64,000 nucleotides of DNA from Bartonella sp. WD16.2 (GCF_002022505.1 NZ_CP019781.1:310001-374000), one strand, 5' to 3'; shown: positions 52,549-63,267, counted from the first letter of the stretch. The notes: generated by a model not told the origin, from the letters alone. Translations and numbers: made by a program.

Positions 52549-55215
52549 GTGACAAAATGGGTTTATAGTTTTGGTGATGGTAACGCAGAGGGAAGCACAA
52601 ATGAGCGTAATCTCCTTGGCGGCAAAGGGGCTAATTTAGCAGAAATGAGTAAGCTTGGCTTACCTGTACCTCCCGGATTCACTATTACAACAGAAGTTTG
52701 TAACTTTTATTATACGCATGACAAAGCATATCCAGAGGAATTGCAAGGAGCTGTCAAGCAGGCACTCAAACGCATTGGTGAACAAACAGGCCGCGAGTTT
52801 GGTAGTAAAAGCACACCGCTGTTACTTTCTGTTCGTTCTGGGGCTCGGGCTTCTATGCCAGGGATGATGGATACAATTCTTAATCTTGGTATGAATGATG
52901 AGACAGTGAAAGCAATCGCTTTGCAGACTAGTAATGAACGCTTTGCTTATGACAGTTATCGCCGTTTTATCCAAATGTATTCCAATGTTGTTTTAGGTTT
53001 GGATCATTCGTGCTTTGAAGAGATTCTTGATGAGGTAAAAGTATTCAACGGTTATGATGTCGATACAGAAATGACAGCCACTGATTGGAAAAACGTTATT
53101 ATTTCTTACAAAGCATATGTTGAAGAAAAGTTAGGTGAGCCTTTTCCGCAAGATCCTGAAAAGCAACTGTGGGGTGCAATTGGTGCGGTTTTTTCAAGTT
53201 GGATGACTACTCGTGCAATCACTTATCGTCGTTTGCACAATATTCCTGAAAACTGGGGGACAGCAGTTAATGTGCAGGCCATGGTGTTTGGTAATATGGG
53301 TGAAGATTCTGCAACAGGTGTTGCTTTTACACGCAATCCATCGACAGGGGAAAAAGAGCTTTACGGTGAGTTTTTAGTCAATGCACAAGGTGAGGATGTT
53401 GTAGCAGGTATTCGTACTCCACAAAATATCACTGAGGTTGCACGGATTGCTGCTGGTTCGAATAAGCCATCACTAGAAAAAATTATGCCGGAAGCTTTTT
53501 TAAGGTTTTGTCAAATTGCACAGAAACTTGAAAAGCATTACCGTGATATGCAAGATCTTGAATTTACAATTGAAAAAGGTAAATTATGGATTTTACAAAC
53601 TCGCTCGGGGAAGCGAACAGCACGTGCAGCCTTAAAAATGGCAGTAGAAATGGTTGAAGAGGGGTTGATCAGTTGTGAAGAGGCGGTGATGCGCATTGAA
53701 CCAAAATCTCTTGATCAACTTTTACATCCAACTCTTGATCCCAAGGCGACTCGTTTTGTTATAGCACGTGGTTTACCTGCTTCTCCAGGTGCAGCAACTG
53801 GTGAAATTGTTTTTACTTCAGAAGAGGCAGAAGCAGCATCAAAAAAAGGCCGTAAGGTTATTTTGGTGCGTGTGGAAACAAGCCCAGAAGACATTCATGG
53901 TATGCACGCTGCAGAAGGAATTTTAACAACACGCGGTGGCATGACAAGTCACGCTGCTGTTGTAGCACGTGGTATGGGAAAGCCCTGTATTTCTGGTGCA
54001 GGTAGTGTACGGATTGATTATACCACAAACACAATGATTGTTTCGGGAGAGACTTTTCAAAAAGGAGATGTCATTACAATTGATGGTGCAAGTGGAGAAA
54101 TTCTTAAAGGAAAGGTTGCAATGTTGCAACCCGAGCTTTGTGGAGACTTTGCTCAATTAATGGAATGGGCTGATAAAATACGGCGTATGAAAATCCGTGT
54201 TAATGCTGAAACACCATCTGATGCACGTATGGGGCGTTCTTTTGGAGCTGAAGGTATTGGTCTTTGTCGTACTGAGCATATGTTTTTTGTTGATGAACGT
54301 ATTGTTGTTATGCGTGAAATGATTTTAAGCAATGATCAAGATGGACGTCGTAAAGCATTGGATAAGCTTTTGCCAATGCAACGGTCAGATTTTGCAGAAT
54401 TGTTTGAAATTATGTCTGGTTTACCTGTCACTATCCGTTTTTTGGATCCTCCTTTGCATGAGTTTTTACCAAAAACGGATGCAGAAATTCTTGATGTTGC
54501 AATGGCTATGGGAATTCCTGCTGAAATTATTTCCGAGCGGGCGCAGCAACTACATGAATTTAATCCTATGCTTGGGTTACGAGGATGTCGTTTGATCATT
54601 ACTTACCCTGAAATTGCTGAAATGCAGGCACGAGCAATTTTTGAAGCGGCGGCAGATGCTGCTCAAAAGTCTGGATCTCCTGTTATGCTTGAAATTATGA
54701 TACCGCTTGTTGCACTTAAATCTGAATTGGATTTTGTGAAAACCTGTATTGACGATGTAGCTAGTACAGTAATGAGAGAAAAGGGAAAGGATATCCAGTA
54801 TATAGTTGGGACTATGATTGAGCTACCAAGAGCAGCTCTTCGTGCAGATGAGATTGCTGAAACTGCAGAATTTTTTTCGTTTGGAACAAACGATCTGACA
54901 CAAACCACTTTTGGTATTTCACGTGATGATGCAGCTCCTTTTTTAGCAACATATTTTCAGAAAAAAATTTTGGAACAAGATCCTTTCGTATCAATTGATC
55001 GTGATGGAGTAGGGGAGCTTATCGCTATTGCTGCGCAACGTGGTCGTTCTCAGCGTGCAAAAATTAAATTAGGTATTTGTGGTGAACATGGAGGAGACCC
55101 TGATTCTATTGCTTTGTGTGAGGCAAATAACTTAGATTATGTTTCATGTTCACCTTTTCGAGTACCAATTGCACGTTTAGCTGCGGCACAAGCAGCAATT
55201 TCCCAAAAGGTATAA
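52549..55215 (+). CDS. ppdK: Pyruvate, phosphate dikinase
   Basis: PpdK interconverts pyruvate, ATP and phosphate with PEP, AMP and pyrophosphate. The 888-residue protein shows GGKGANLAEMSKLGLPVPPGF (nucleotide-binding domain), the phosphorylated-His region GGMTSHAAVVARGMGKPC, and the PEP/pyruvate barrel with SFGTNDLTQTT and GICGEHGGDP. A GTG start at 52549 follows TAGGAGA. In bacteria of this group, which often have incomplete glycolysis, it may work toward PEP formation; that is inference. Confidence 0.96.
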   Translation: MTKWVYSFGDGNAEGSTNERNLLGGKGANLAEMSKLGLPVPPGFTITTEVCNFYYTHDKAYPEELQGAVKQALKRIGEQTGREFGSKSTPLLLSVRSGARASMPGMMDTILNLGMNDETVKAIALQTSNERFAYDSYRRFIQMYSNVVLGLDHSCFEEILDEVKVFNGYDVDTEMTATDWKNVIISYKAYVEEKLGEPFPQDPEKQLWGAIGAVFSSWMTTRAITYRRLHNIPENWGTAVNVQAMVFGNMGEDSATGVAFTRNPSTGEKELYGEFLVNAQGEDVVAGIRTPQNITEVARIAAGSNKPSLEKIMPEAFLRFCQIAQKLEKHYRDMQDLEFTIEKGKLWILQTRSGKRTARAALKMAVEMVEEGLISCEEAVMRIEPKSLDQLLHPTLDPKATRFVIARGLPASPGAATGEIVFTSEEAEAASKKGRKVILVRVETSPEDIHGMHAAEGILTTRGGMTSHAAVVARGMGKPCISGAGSVRIDYTTNTMIVSGETFQKGDVITIDGASGEILKGKVAMLQPELCGDFAQLMEWADKIRRMKIRVNAETPSDARMGRSFGAEGIGLCRTEHMFFVDERIVVMREMILSNDQDGRRKALDKLLPMQRSDFAELFEIMSGLPVTIRFLDPPLHEFLPKTDAEILDVAMAMGIPAEIISERAQQLHEFNPMLGLRGCRLIITYPEIAEMQARAIFEAAADAAQKSGSPVMLEIMIPLVALKSELDFVKTCIDDVASTVMREKGKDIQYIVGTMIELPRAALRADEIAETAEFFSFGTNDLTQTTFGISRDDAAPFLATYFQKKILEQDPFVSIDRDGVGELIAIAAQRGRSQRAKIKLGICGEHGGDPDSIALCEANNLDYVSCSPFRVPIARLAAAQAAISQKV

Positions 55216-55615
55216 GAATCTAAAGATATCATTCTTTACTTTAATGGTTTTGGTATATTGGGATAATATTTTAATACATTGCTAAAGGTAGAAAACAATT
55301 TCTTAAGGTGTCTTGTTTGAGTTATGTATATAGAAGACAGCATTGCTTTTGATGTGTTTTATGAAAAAGATTAAGGTACAATAGCATGTTATGCATACAT
55401 ACCGTGTCTTATAATGCATAATATTAAGGTATTATTAGATTACAGGTTTTTATTGAATGCTAATAGTGATGTTTTTTACCTGTAAAATAGCAGGTGAATA
55501 TATTAAAAAGAGACAAAAATGCACTTATAAATTGCCAACAACTACCAAAATGAACGTTGTGTAGAGTATATATGATCTTATAAATAAGTATTTACTTGTG
55601 TCATGTGAATAAAAT

Positions 55616-55651
55616 CTCTCCATAGGATACGAAATTGGAAGAGAGTTTTTT
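55616..55651 (+). terminator. Possible Rho-independent terminator
   Basis: CTCTCC at 55616-55621 can pair with GGAAGAGAG at 55637-55645 (with a two-base bulge), followed by T6 at 55646-55651. It lies ~400 bases after ppdK and could end its transcript or that of an unseen small RNA. The stem is short and the loop is large, so this is tentative. Confidence 0.3.
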
Positions 55652-56504
55652 GTAAAAGCGCTTTATAATTTGTGACTATATAGTACTCATAGTGGGATAG
55701 AATCTCTAAGGGGGTAATATTTATTAGTTACTGTTACTTCATTAATGCTGCTCATTTAGTTTTTGTTTGTTTTGCTTCCCCCATCCACGATGGATCCAAA
55801 CTAATACATAAAGTTCCAAATTTTTTATACTATCTGTTTTAGAAATTTTTATTATTGAAGTTTTCTGAGCATATTTCAATATCTTAGAAGGAGGGATGAT
55901 TTATGGAAAGCAATTTTATAGTTGGGAGTAAGTAGTATCGTTACGTATGAGAAGTTTATTTAATGATAGCACGTGCTCTTCTATTGAATTTTCTAAACCC
56001 AATTGCGATAATATTTATCTATAATATGATTAACTAAAAGAAAAAGTACTGTTTTTATACACTAAAACTTTATATAATTTACTGTATTTTTAAGTGTTTC
56101 TTTGTTATTGTTATGTGATAAATATAGTGTAATTGAGATGTTATCAATCGTATGAAAAGTATGCTAAATTTTGATTTTAAATATTAAAATCAATAATAGT
56201 TAAATTTATGAATCAGTGTATTTTGAAGTATTTGTATTTATAAATGATGGAAAAGTATTACAAGTTTTACACTGTGAAATGACAATATTTTATACTAAAA
56301 AACTATAATAGCTATAATATGAACTAAAACTATTTAATCAAAAAATAAACGTATAGATTTTTTGAGTGGAGTTCTTTTAATATTTGTGGTGTATTAATCT
56401 ATGTTATTGTAATGATTAGAAAGCTTTTATAAGAAGAAAAATGAAAGCTTTAGCTTTCAGATATTGCGTACAATTACAAGAATCTGTATAAGGCGCGAGC
56501 GTAG

Positions 56505-56510
56505 TATAAT
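56505..56510 (+). promoter_or_regulatory. -10 element of the tRNA-Gln promoter
   Basis: A perfect TATAAT lies 14 bases before the mature tRNA 5' end. No strong -35 box is seen at 17 bases upstream. Confidence 0.5.
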
Positions 56511-56523
56511 AGTTTTCTTTTTT

Positions 56524-56598
56524 TGGGGTATAGCCAAGCGGTAAGGCACCGGTTTTTGGTACCGGCACTCCCTGGTTCGAATCCAGGTACCCCAGCCA
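56524..56598 (+). tRNA. tRNA-Gln (anticodon TTG)
   Basis: A complete cloverleaf is visible: acceptor stem TGGGGTA (56524-56530) pairs with TACCCCA (56588-56594), and the anticodon stem CCGGT/ACCGG flanks a 7-base loop TTTTGGT with anticodon TTG. The T-arm carries GGTTCGAATCC. Discriminator G is at 56595 and an encoded CCA at 56596-56598. This is the only tRNA found in the window. Confidence 0.97.
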
Positions 56599-56928
56599 AA
56601 TATCAATGAAGTAAATCGGTTATTGTAAAGATAAGGAAATTTGTGCTTATTGATTCTATTATCTTATTTTTCGTTATCTCGCACTTTTTTGATTGTTTTT
56701 TAATGACTTAGTAGGAGAACAATTTTCTATAAATTGATCCGGCATATTTTTTATTGGTGCCATTATAATATGTAGTTTCTCATTAGTTTTTAGTTGATTT
56801 ATCAAAATGGCTTTTAAAGCTAAATTGATTGTAAACAAATCTTCAATAACATTTGCTTTTGGGTGCTGTAAGTGCCAAAATAGATTTTGAGAGAGAGCTT
56901 AATAATTAGAATCGAGGAGATTTTTAAA

Positions 56929-57531
56929 ATGGCTTTTGAATTAGCTGAATTGTCTTATGATTATGACGCCCTTTTACCTTATATGTCACGTGAGACGCTT
57001 GAATACCATCGTGATAAGCATCATTTCGCTTACCTTACCAATACAAATAATTTGGTAAAAGATTTAGGTTTAGAAAATAAGAGCCTTGAAAATATTATTA
57101 AGGAAAGTTTTGGTAAAAATCCTGGTTTGTTTAATAATGCAGCTCAATCTTATAATCATCACCACTTTTGGAATTGGATGAAAAAAAATGGTGGTGGCCA
57201 GAAACTACCTGGAAAATTAACAAAGGCTATTGAATCTGATCTTGGTGGCTATGAGAAATTTCGTACAGATTTTATTGCAGCTGGTAGTACTCAATTTGGT
57301 TCTGGTTGGGCGTGGGTAGCTATTAAAGATGGCAAGCTTGAGATTATGAAAACACCCAATGGCGAAAACCCTCTGATTTATGATGCTCAACCTATTTTAG
57401 GTGTTGATGTGTGGGAGCATTCTTATTACATTGATTACCGTAATGCACGCCCGAAATATCTTGAGGCTTTTGTGGATCATTTAATTAATTGGGATTATGT
57501 TTTGGAGCTGTATGAAAATTGCGGATTTTAA
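56929..57531 (+). CDS. sodB: Iron (Fe/Mn-family) superoxide dismutase
   Basis: SodB converts superoxide to oxygen and peroxide. The 200-residue enzyme has the metal-ligand segments HRDKHHFAYL, YNHHHFWNWM and DVWEHSYYIDYRN, and the GSTQFGSGWAWV segment suggests Fe rather than Mn. The ATG at 56929 follows GAGGAG; fourteen more upstream codons are open but have no better signal. A strong terminator lies 34 bases after the stop. Confidence 0.95.
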   Translation: MAFELAELSYDYDALLPYMSRETLEYHRDKHHFAYLTNTNNLVKDLGLENKSLENIIKESFGKNPGLFNNAAQSYNHHHFWNWMKKNGGGQKLPGKLTKAIESDLGGYEKFRTDFIAAGSTQFGSGWAWVAIKDGKLEIMKTPNGENPLIYDAQPILGVDVWEHSYYIDYRNARPKYLEAFVDHLINWDYVLELYENCGF

Positions 57532-57564
57532 GCAGTTTATAGAGCTATTTATCCTATAAAGAAT

Positions 57565-57599
57565 AAAGGCTTCATAATTTATTGAATTATGGGGTCTTT
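57565..57599. terminator. Bidirectional terminator between sodB and the S9 peptidase gene
   Basis: A 15-base-pair stem (57565-57579 with 57585-57599, including several G-T pairs) with the loop TATTG is flanked by A-rich sequence on one side and TTTATT on the other. It lies in the 81-base gap between two convergent genes and can end both transcripts. Confidence 0.75.
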
Positions 57600-57612
57600 A
57601 TTAGCTAGGTGT

Positions 57613-59712
57613 TTAATTATCAATAATTTTTCCAACTATTTTTAGGATATATGCGTATATATATGCGGTTTCTTCCAATTTTAAAAAACGTCCAGCCGCA
57701 CCTGCATGACCTGAATCCATATTTATACGCAATAAAATTGTATTATCATCTGTTTTAAGATCACGCAGTTTTGCTACCCATTTCGCAGGTTCCCAATAGG
57801 TTACACGGGGGTCTGTTAATCCTGCAATGGCAAGAATAGGGGGATATTCTTGGTGTTTGATGTTATCATAGGGTGAATAAGAAGCGATAAGGTTATAGTC
57901 TTCTTTTGATTCAAGAGGGTTACCCCATTCAGACCATTCTGGAGGCGTTAAGGGCAATGAAGCATCTAGCATTGTTGTTAAAACATCAACAAAAGGGACA
58001 TTAGCGACGATGCCGGCAAAATCTTGAGGAGCTAGATTTGCTATAGCTCCCATCAGCATTCCTCCTGCTGAGCCACCTTGGGCGATTAGCCGGTCATGAG
58101 CAGTAAATTTATGATTTACAAGATGACGTGCACAAGCAATAAAATCATTAAATGTGTTGTGTTTTAAAAAATGTTTTCCTTTTTCATACCACTCAGTGCC
58201 TTTTTCTTTTCCACCACGAATATGAGCAATAGCATAGATAAAGCCTCTATTGACTAACGAAAGTACATTACTATTAAAACTTGCAGGAATAGAGAATCCA
58301 TAAGCGCCATAACCGTAAAGTAGACAAGGTGCACTACCATTAAGTGCGGTAGTTTTATGGTAAATAAGAGAAATAGGAATTTTTTCACCATCATTTGCAA
58401 TTGCTGTAATACGCCGTGTTACATAGTTGTCTTTATTATGCCCAGAAGGGATTTTTTGTATTTTTAAAAGCACTCGTTTACGATTTTTTACTTCATAATC
58501 AAAAATTTGATTAGGCGTTGTCATAGATGAATAAGCAAAACGAATGGTTTGGCTATTATATTCTGCAGCTCCTTGTAGATCTAAAGAATATGCTTCTTCT
58601 GTAAAGGCAATAGAATGAATTTGTTTGGTTGAGCGCTCCATGAGTTGTATAGAAGGAAGCCCTTCAAATTGTTCAAACCAAATAAGAAAATCTTGATAGG
58701 CATCGTGAGATAGGATCAGTCGTCCGGGTTGATGGGGTACAAGCTCAGACCAGTTTTCTGATTGTGGAGATGAATATGGGGCGACCATGATTTTAAAGTC
58801 TTTTGCATTATCCTGATTGGTAAGAATATAAAAAACATCGCCTCCTTCTGTAAGTGAATATTCAATGCCCTTTTGTCGTTTTTGTACACATTGGGGTGCT
58901 GTAAGGGGTGCTTTAGCAGGGATAAGCCAGGTTTCTGATGTTTCATGGTCATGAATATTAATATAGATAACGTCATTAAGTTTAGAACCGCTTACATGTA
59001 AGAAAAATCCGGGGTTATCTTCATGAAAAATAAGTTTATCTTGAGATGCGTCAGTGTTTAATTGGTGGTAATAAAGTTCTGAGGGGCGGTGGTTATTGTC
59101 CATTTTAGTATAGAAAAAGCCTTCAGATTTGGCGTCCCAGACGAGTTGTCCGGATGTATTTATGATTGTATCTGTGTAGTCAGATAATGTTTTAAAGCTG
59201 CGAATTTTAGCTGTATAGAATTCAGAACCCTTATCATCATAGGTCCACGCAACATGTGTATGGTCAGGAGATATATGGACTGAGCCAAGATTAAAATAAT
59301 CTTTGCCTTCAGCCAAAACGTCACCATTAAGGTAAATGTTTTTTTTACCTCCATTTCTTGGTGTACGAAAATAGTGTGGCTGTTCTCCACCAGTTTTATA
59401 GCATAACCCATAGGCAAAAGGACCACGTTTTATAGGAACGGAACTATCATTTTCTTGAATGCGGCTTTTCATTTCTGAAAAAAGGAGATTTTGTAATGTT
59501 TTTGTATCAGCCATTTGAGAGGTTTGATAAGCATTTTCTTCTTCAAGATGGCGTCGAATATTTTCGTCAAGGCAGCTAGGATTTTTTAAAACATCTTGCC
59601 AATTAGATGCACGCAGCCAATGGTAAGGATCATTGCGGTAAATACCGTGATACATCTTTTTATAAATGATTTTCAGTGCTTTTGGGGGAAGTTTAGGTAG
59701 ATGAGTCATCAT
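57613..59712 (-). CDS. S9-family prolyl oligopeptidase (oligopeptidase B-like)
   Basis: The 699-residue protein has an N-terminal beta-propeller (residues ~70-410) and a C-terminal alpha/beta-hydrolase domain with catalytic Ser in GGSAGGMLMGA (around residue 545), catalytic Asp in GLTDPRVTYWEPAKW and catalytic His in MDSGHAGAAGRF. HIRGGKEKGTEWYEKGK fits oligopeptidase B (PtrB), which cleaves after Arg or Lys in short peptides. Size and motifs are complete. It has no signal peptide and is likely cytoplasmic. Confidence 0.9.
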   Translation of the reverse strand: MMTHLPKLPPKALKIIYKKMYHGIYRNDPYHWLRASNWQDVLKNPSCLDENIRRHLEEENAYQTSQMADTKTLQNLLFSEMKSRIQENDSSVPIKRGPFAYGLCYKTGGEQPHYFRTPRNGGKKNIYLNGDVLAEGKDYFNLGSVHISPDHTHVAWTYDDKGSEFYTAKIRSFKTLSDYTDTIINTSGQLVWDAKSEGFFYTKMDNNHRPSELYYHQLNTDASQDKLIFHEDNPGFFLHVSGSKLNDVIYINIHDHETSETWLIPAKAPLTAPQCVQKRQKGIEYSLTEGGDVFYILTNQDNAKDFKIMVAPYSSPQSENWSELVPHQPGRLILSHDAYQDFLIWFEQFEGLPSIQLMERSTKQIHSIAFTEEAYSLDLQGAAEYNSQTIRFAYSSMTTPNQIFDYEVKNRKRVLLKIQKIPSGHNKDNYVTRRITAIANDGEKIPISLIYHKTTALNGSAPCLLYGYGAYGFSIPASFNSNVLSLVNRGFIYAIAHIRGGKEKGTEWYEKGKHFLKHNTFNDFIACARHLVNHKFTAHDRLIAQGGSAGGMLMGAIANLAPQDFAGIVANVPFVDVLTTMLDASLPLTPPEWSEWGNPLESKEDYNLIASYSPYDNIKHQEYPPILAIAGLTDPRVTYWEPAKWVAKLRDLKTDDNTILLRINMDSGHAGAAGRFLKLEETAYIYAYILKIVGKIIDN

Positions 59713-60582
59713 AGTCCTATTTAAAAGATCTTAATGGTTTTGTTCATATGTTAGAGTAACATCATTCACGCAAGTAGCGTGAACTTGTAAATTCTAATTT
59801 GCGTGTAAAACATGGTTAAGTGAATTTTTACAGTTTATGAACGTATTTTTATTCGTCGTATGTTATAGATATTATCTGCTATCAAGATAATGATATTTTT
59901 GTTAATGGGTTTTAAAATAGTCAGTATTAAAATTGAATTTGACTTCTCCACAGCGCAGTAAATCTCTATTAGATATACAAAAAATATACTAAGAATAGGG
60001 ATACCAAAATCTGAATAGAAAAATTCTTTGGATATTGTGTTAAGATGTGACGTTATGTTTCTCAGGTATTAATTACCACATTATTTTTAGTTGGCTTTAT
60101 ACGTTTTTGATTTTTTATTTTGTTCACCGTGTTCTTTTTTATTGAAATTAGAAAATTATTTAAGGCACTTTTTGTATTCAGAAAAAGTTATTTATTTATA
60201 TCAGGATTGAGATTTGTATGGTGAATACAAAACTGTAAAACTATCATTGTTTAATAAAAAACTCATTCTATATATCATAATTTTGTATTAAATATCTTTA
60301 TAAATTCAATGAAAAATAACTAATTTTATGCTATATTTATGTTTATAGATGATATTTTATAACACAAAATTACCTCATAAAAGGAACATGTTGAATTTTT
60401 ATAATATAATATGTCAAAAAAGAGGAGTTTATTTGTTTTTTCTGTGTTGAGATGATTTTATAAAATAATTGAATTGACAAAAAAGATTTTTGTACAATAT
60501 GAAACTTATATGCATTAAAATTTCAATATCATGAGTGTAAATGCGAATATTGCCTCAATTCTAAAAATTAAAGGAAACAAGG
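59713..60582. other. AT-rich intergenic stretch upstream of mucR, about 870 bases
   Basis: No reading frame of note is present on either strand. The divergent genes on both sides need promoters here. A TTGACA hexamer at 60474-60479 lies ~100 bases before mucR; several AT-rich -10 candidates follow but none sits at an ideal 17-base spacing. MucR-family regulators often bind AT-rich sequence, including their own promoters, so autoregulation is plausible. Confidence 0.45.
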
Positions 60583-61020
60583 ATGGAACATCACCCAGTC
60601 CTAGAGACTGAAAGCAATTTAGTTATTACGTTAGTTGCTGATATTGTTGCTGCTTATGTAAGTAATAATTCAATTCGGCCGACTGAAGTGCCAGGTCTAA
60701 TTGCTGATGTTCACGCTGCTTTTTTGAAAGTGGGGAATGCTGCATCAGCAGAAGCTGGAGTTGAAAAGCAAAGGCCTGCTGTTAATCCAAAACGTTCGAT
60801 TTTTCCCGATTATCTTATTTGTCTTGAAGATGGAAAGAAGTTTAAATCTTTAAAGCGTCATTTGATGACACATTATAAAATGTCGCCTGAGGATTATCGT
60901 GAAAAATGGCAATTGGATAGCTCTTATCCTATGGTTGCGCCTAATTATGCAAAGGCTCGTTCAACTTTAGCTAAGGAAATGGGGCTTGGGCGCAAACGCC
61001 AAAAAAAGAAAACTAAGTAA
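60583..61020 (+). CDS. mucR: MucR/Ros family transcriptional regulator
   Basis: This 145-residue protein has the zinc-finger DNA-binding region FPDYLICLEDGKKFKSLKRHLMTHY. The likely ligands are C80, D83, H93 and H97, where Asp replaces the second Cys of Ros, a variant known in MucR homologues. It ends in a basic Lys/Arg tail. MucR controls envelope, exopolysaccharide and virulence genes in Hyphomicrobiales and is required for virulence in Brucella. The ATG at 60583 follows AAAGGAAAC. Confidence 0.94.
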   Translation: MEHHPVLETESNLVITLVADIVAAYVSNNSIRPTEVPGLIADVHAAFLKVGNAASAEAGVEKQRPAVNPKRSIFPDYLICLEDGKKFKSLKRHLMTHYKMSPEDYREKWQLDSSYPMVAPNYAKARSTLAKEMGLGRKRQKKKTK

Positions 61021-61132
61021 TCATATTTTTAAAAAAGTGCTCTTCAGATTTAACGTCTAAGGATATTTTTTTAGAAAATATGTTTTTATGAAGCGGTTTA
61101 TATGGTTGTTAGTGTGAAAGTTTTAGAGATTA

Positions 61133-61540
61133 TCAATAGCTTTCGGTACGAATTCGTTCAATCATGGATTTAAAACCATTCGATCGTTGTGGTGTTAGCT
61201 GTTCATTTAAGCCGAGTGTTTTAACTAGTCCTTCAGTATCAGCTATACGAATTTCAGAAGCTTTTTTACCTGAATAGAAGGCGAAAAGAATATAAATTAG
61301 TCCACGAACAATATGGGAATCGGAATCGCCTTGAAATGTTAATGTAGGATCTTCTGAGTTGTCACGTGAAAATAAAAGCCATACTTTACTAACACAACCA
61401 GGAACTTTGTGAGCATCATTTCTTGCACTTTCTGGAAAAGGCGGTAATTCGTTTCCCAGTTCAATAATATAACGATAACGATCTTCCCAGTTATCAAGAA
61501 AGGAAAAGTTTTCTATGATATCATCAATCGTTTCTGCCAT
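61133..61540 (-). CDS. SufE family protein
   Basis: This 135-residue protein carries the SufE core: LDNWEDRYRYIIELG, then VPGCVSKVWL with the sulfur-accepting Cys at residue 49, and RGLIYILFAFYSGK. SufE takes sulfur from a cysteine desulfurase such as SufS for iron-sulfur cluster assembly. No suf operon genes are nearby, so this is a detached homologue. The start at 61540 follows AAGGA; an upstream extension to 61582 is open but less likely. Confidence 0.92.
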   Translation of the reverse strand: MAETIDDIIENFSFLDNWEDRYRYIIELGNELPPFPESARNDAHKVPGCVSKVWLLFSRDNSEDPTLTFQGDSDSHIVRGLIYILFAFYSGKKASEIRIADTEGLVKTLGLNEQLTPQRSNGFKSMIERIRTESY

Positions 61541-61649
61541 AACTTCAATCCTTGTTTTGTTTCTGGTGATTGTATAGTACATTTAGTTGACAGATACGCA
61601 TCTCTTTCTTGTAAAATACAAAAAACGGTACAGGTTAAGAGTTTTTGTT

Positions 61650-62033
61650 TTAAGGTAATTCTATATAATCTTGTTTGATCTGTTTTTCTGTGAGGGGTAA
61701 AGCATCATTTTCTGAGGTAGTATTTTCAGATTGAATAGTGCTTTTATTACTAAATATACTATCAAGGTATTCATAGGCTATTTTTGCACCATCACGTGCG
61801 CGTTCACCAAGTGGATTAAACAAAGATTTTCCAGTTTTACAGACTTCTACATTACGTTCACAGAATTTTCCTAAATCAGTAATTGTATTTTTAAAAGCAA
61901 TAATTGCATCGCTCACTGTTATATTGTCTTCTAGGGTGGGAGAGTGATTATTCTTTGGTTTTGCGGAAAAAAATGAAATAACTATAAAAATGACAAATAA
62001 AAAAAATGCCGATTTGATTAAAAAACGTATCAT
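61650..62033 (-). CDS. DUF5330-like membrane-anchored protein
   Basis: This 127-residue protein has an N-terminal membrane helix (MIRFLIKSAFFLFVIFIVISFF) and an exported helical part with two cysteines (KFCERNVEVC) and RARDGAKIAYEYLDSIF, a pattern I associate with DUF5330 of Hyphomicrobiales. The start at 62033 is preferred; a longer frame from 62132 adds residues without family fit. It sits next to the SufE-like gene and near mucR, a conserved neighbourhood. Its function is unknown. Confidence 0.7.
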   Translation of the reverse strand: MIRFLIKSAFFLFVIFIVISFFSAKPKNNHSPTLEDNITVSDAIIAFKNTITDLGKFCERNVEVCKTGKSLFNPLGERARDGAKIAYEYLDSIFSNKSTIQSENTTSENDALPLTEKQIKQDYIELP

Positions 62034-63267
62034 AGAGCACCAACATACTGTAGTTACAAATGATAAAAATAAATTTATGTTATTTTCCTTGATGAAAGAT
62101 TTATATAACACTGATTGTATAAAATTTTGCATTCATTTCTAAAATCGTATTATTAATTTTATTGCAAAAATATATGATATAATCATACAGGCGTTATTTA
62201 TTTTCTTTTCATAAAAAAATAGAGGTTCAATTTATTTTATAAAAATTCTCTTATTTTAGTAAATACATAAGAATAAATACAGTTCGAAAGAGAACATGAT
62301 AAATAATCACAGTTTTGAATTAGAGTAATGATTGCTATTCAAAATATTATATAGCTATTTGTTTTAACGTTTTATTATGAAAGAAAATTTCAAACCTTAA
62401 GTATTATAATGGATTCTATGTATCTTAAGCTGGATATTACATTTTTTTAGATGATTTGGGTAAATGTAAAAAGGACACACGTAATTCGTATTCATAAGGT
62501 AAATTATATATTTTATTTTTATTCTATTTAATGAGTGATGTAAATCTAGATAACGGTCTTTCATGTCAGTATTTTTTGACTGTTTTTTCGATTGTTTGTT
62601 GTTGTTTTAGGCGGTACTAATTTTATGACTTATATTGAAGAAGAATGAAAAGCCGAAAAGATAAACGTACATTTACGGTGAGCAGGTTAAATAGATTTTT
62701 ACTTTTTAGGCGTTGTAAATAGAATCTGAAATGAATCTTATAAGATTGATCAGGATATTAATGAATAAGATTGATATTAATATATGATACTATATTTGAA
62801 AATTGTATTGATAAAATCGTTACGTTAAGGATGTAAGTTCATAATAAGTCTTCTAAGCAGATATATGCTATAAAATTGATTTTTGATATTATAATATCTC
62901 AATGTGATTATCAAATACTATAGCATATAAGCATAAGAAAGGTGTAATTTATAGATACAACGTTGTTAAGATAGTTTTGTTTGGGGGGGTATTTACACGC
63001 AATAGTAAGATTGGGATAAAAAATGTTATAAAAGCTGGATGTCTCTTTACGCATTGCTAAAAATATTGTGGCATGTGAAGTTGAGAAAGGTGGATTAAGA
63101 TTTGCCTTATTGTGTTTGTAAATTTGTATATTGGTATAGCAAGCATATTTAGTCTCGCTTTAAAAAGCACAAAATGGTGGCAGTAGGTGTGCTTTTCTGG
63201 ATGAAAATTATAATAAGTTTGATTTTATATGGAAAGCAATTACAGTTAAAAATAAAAAATTAAAATA
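62034..63267. other. AT-rich intergenic stretch of about 1.2 kb with a G7 tract
   Basis: No supported coding frame is present. A run of seven G at 62983-62989 stands out in this AT-rich sequence. The 3' end should contain the promoter of the peptidoglycan-binding protein gene. Confidence 0.5.

Larger units (their letters stand above)
55216..56523. other. Longest AT-rich non-coding stretch, about 1.3 kb
   Basis: This gap between ppdK and the tRNA-Gln gene has no supported reading frame on either strand. It includes a weak hairpin followed by T6 at 55616-55651 and the promoter of the tRNA at its end. The rest shows no repeat, tRNA or recognisable remnant. It may hold decayed genes or an unidentified small RNA. 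Confidence 0.5.

Noticed and set aside
60474-60498. Strong sigma-70 promoter for mucR
   Set aside because: TTGACA is perfect, but the best -10 (TACAAT at 60493) leaves only 13 bases of spacer, too short for a standard promoter; alternatives are poor.
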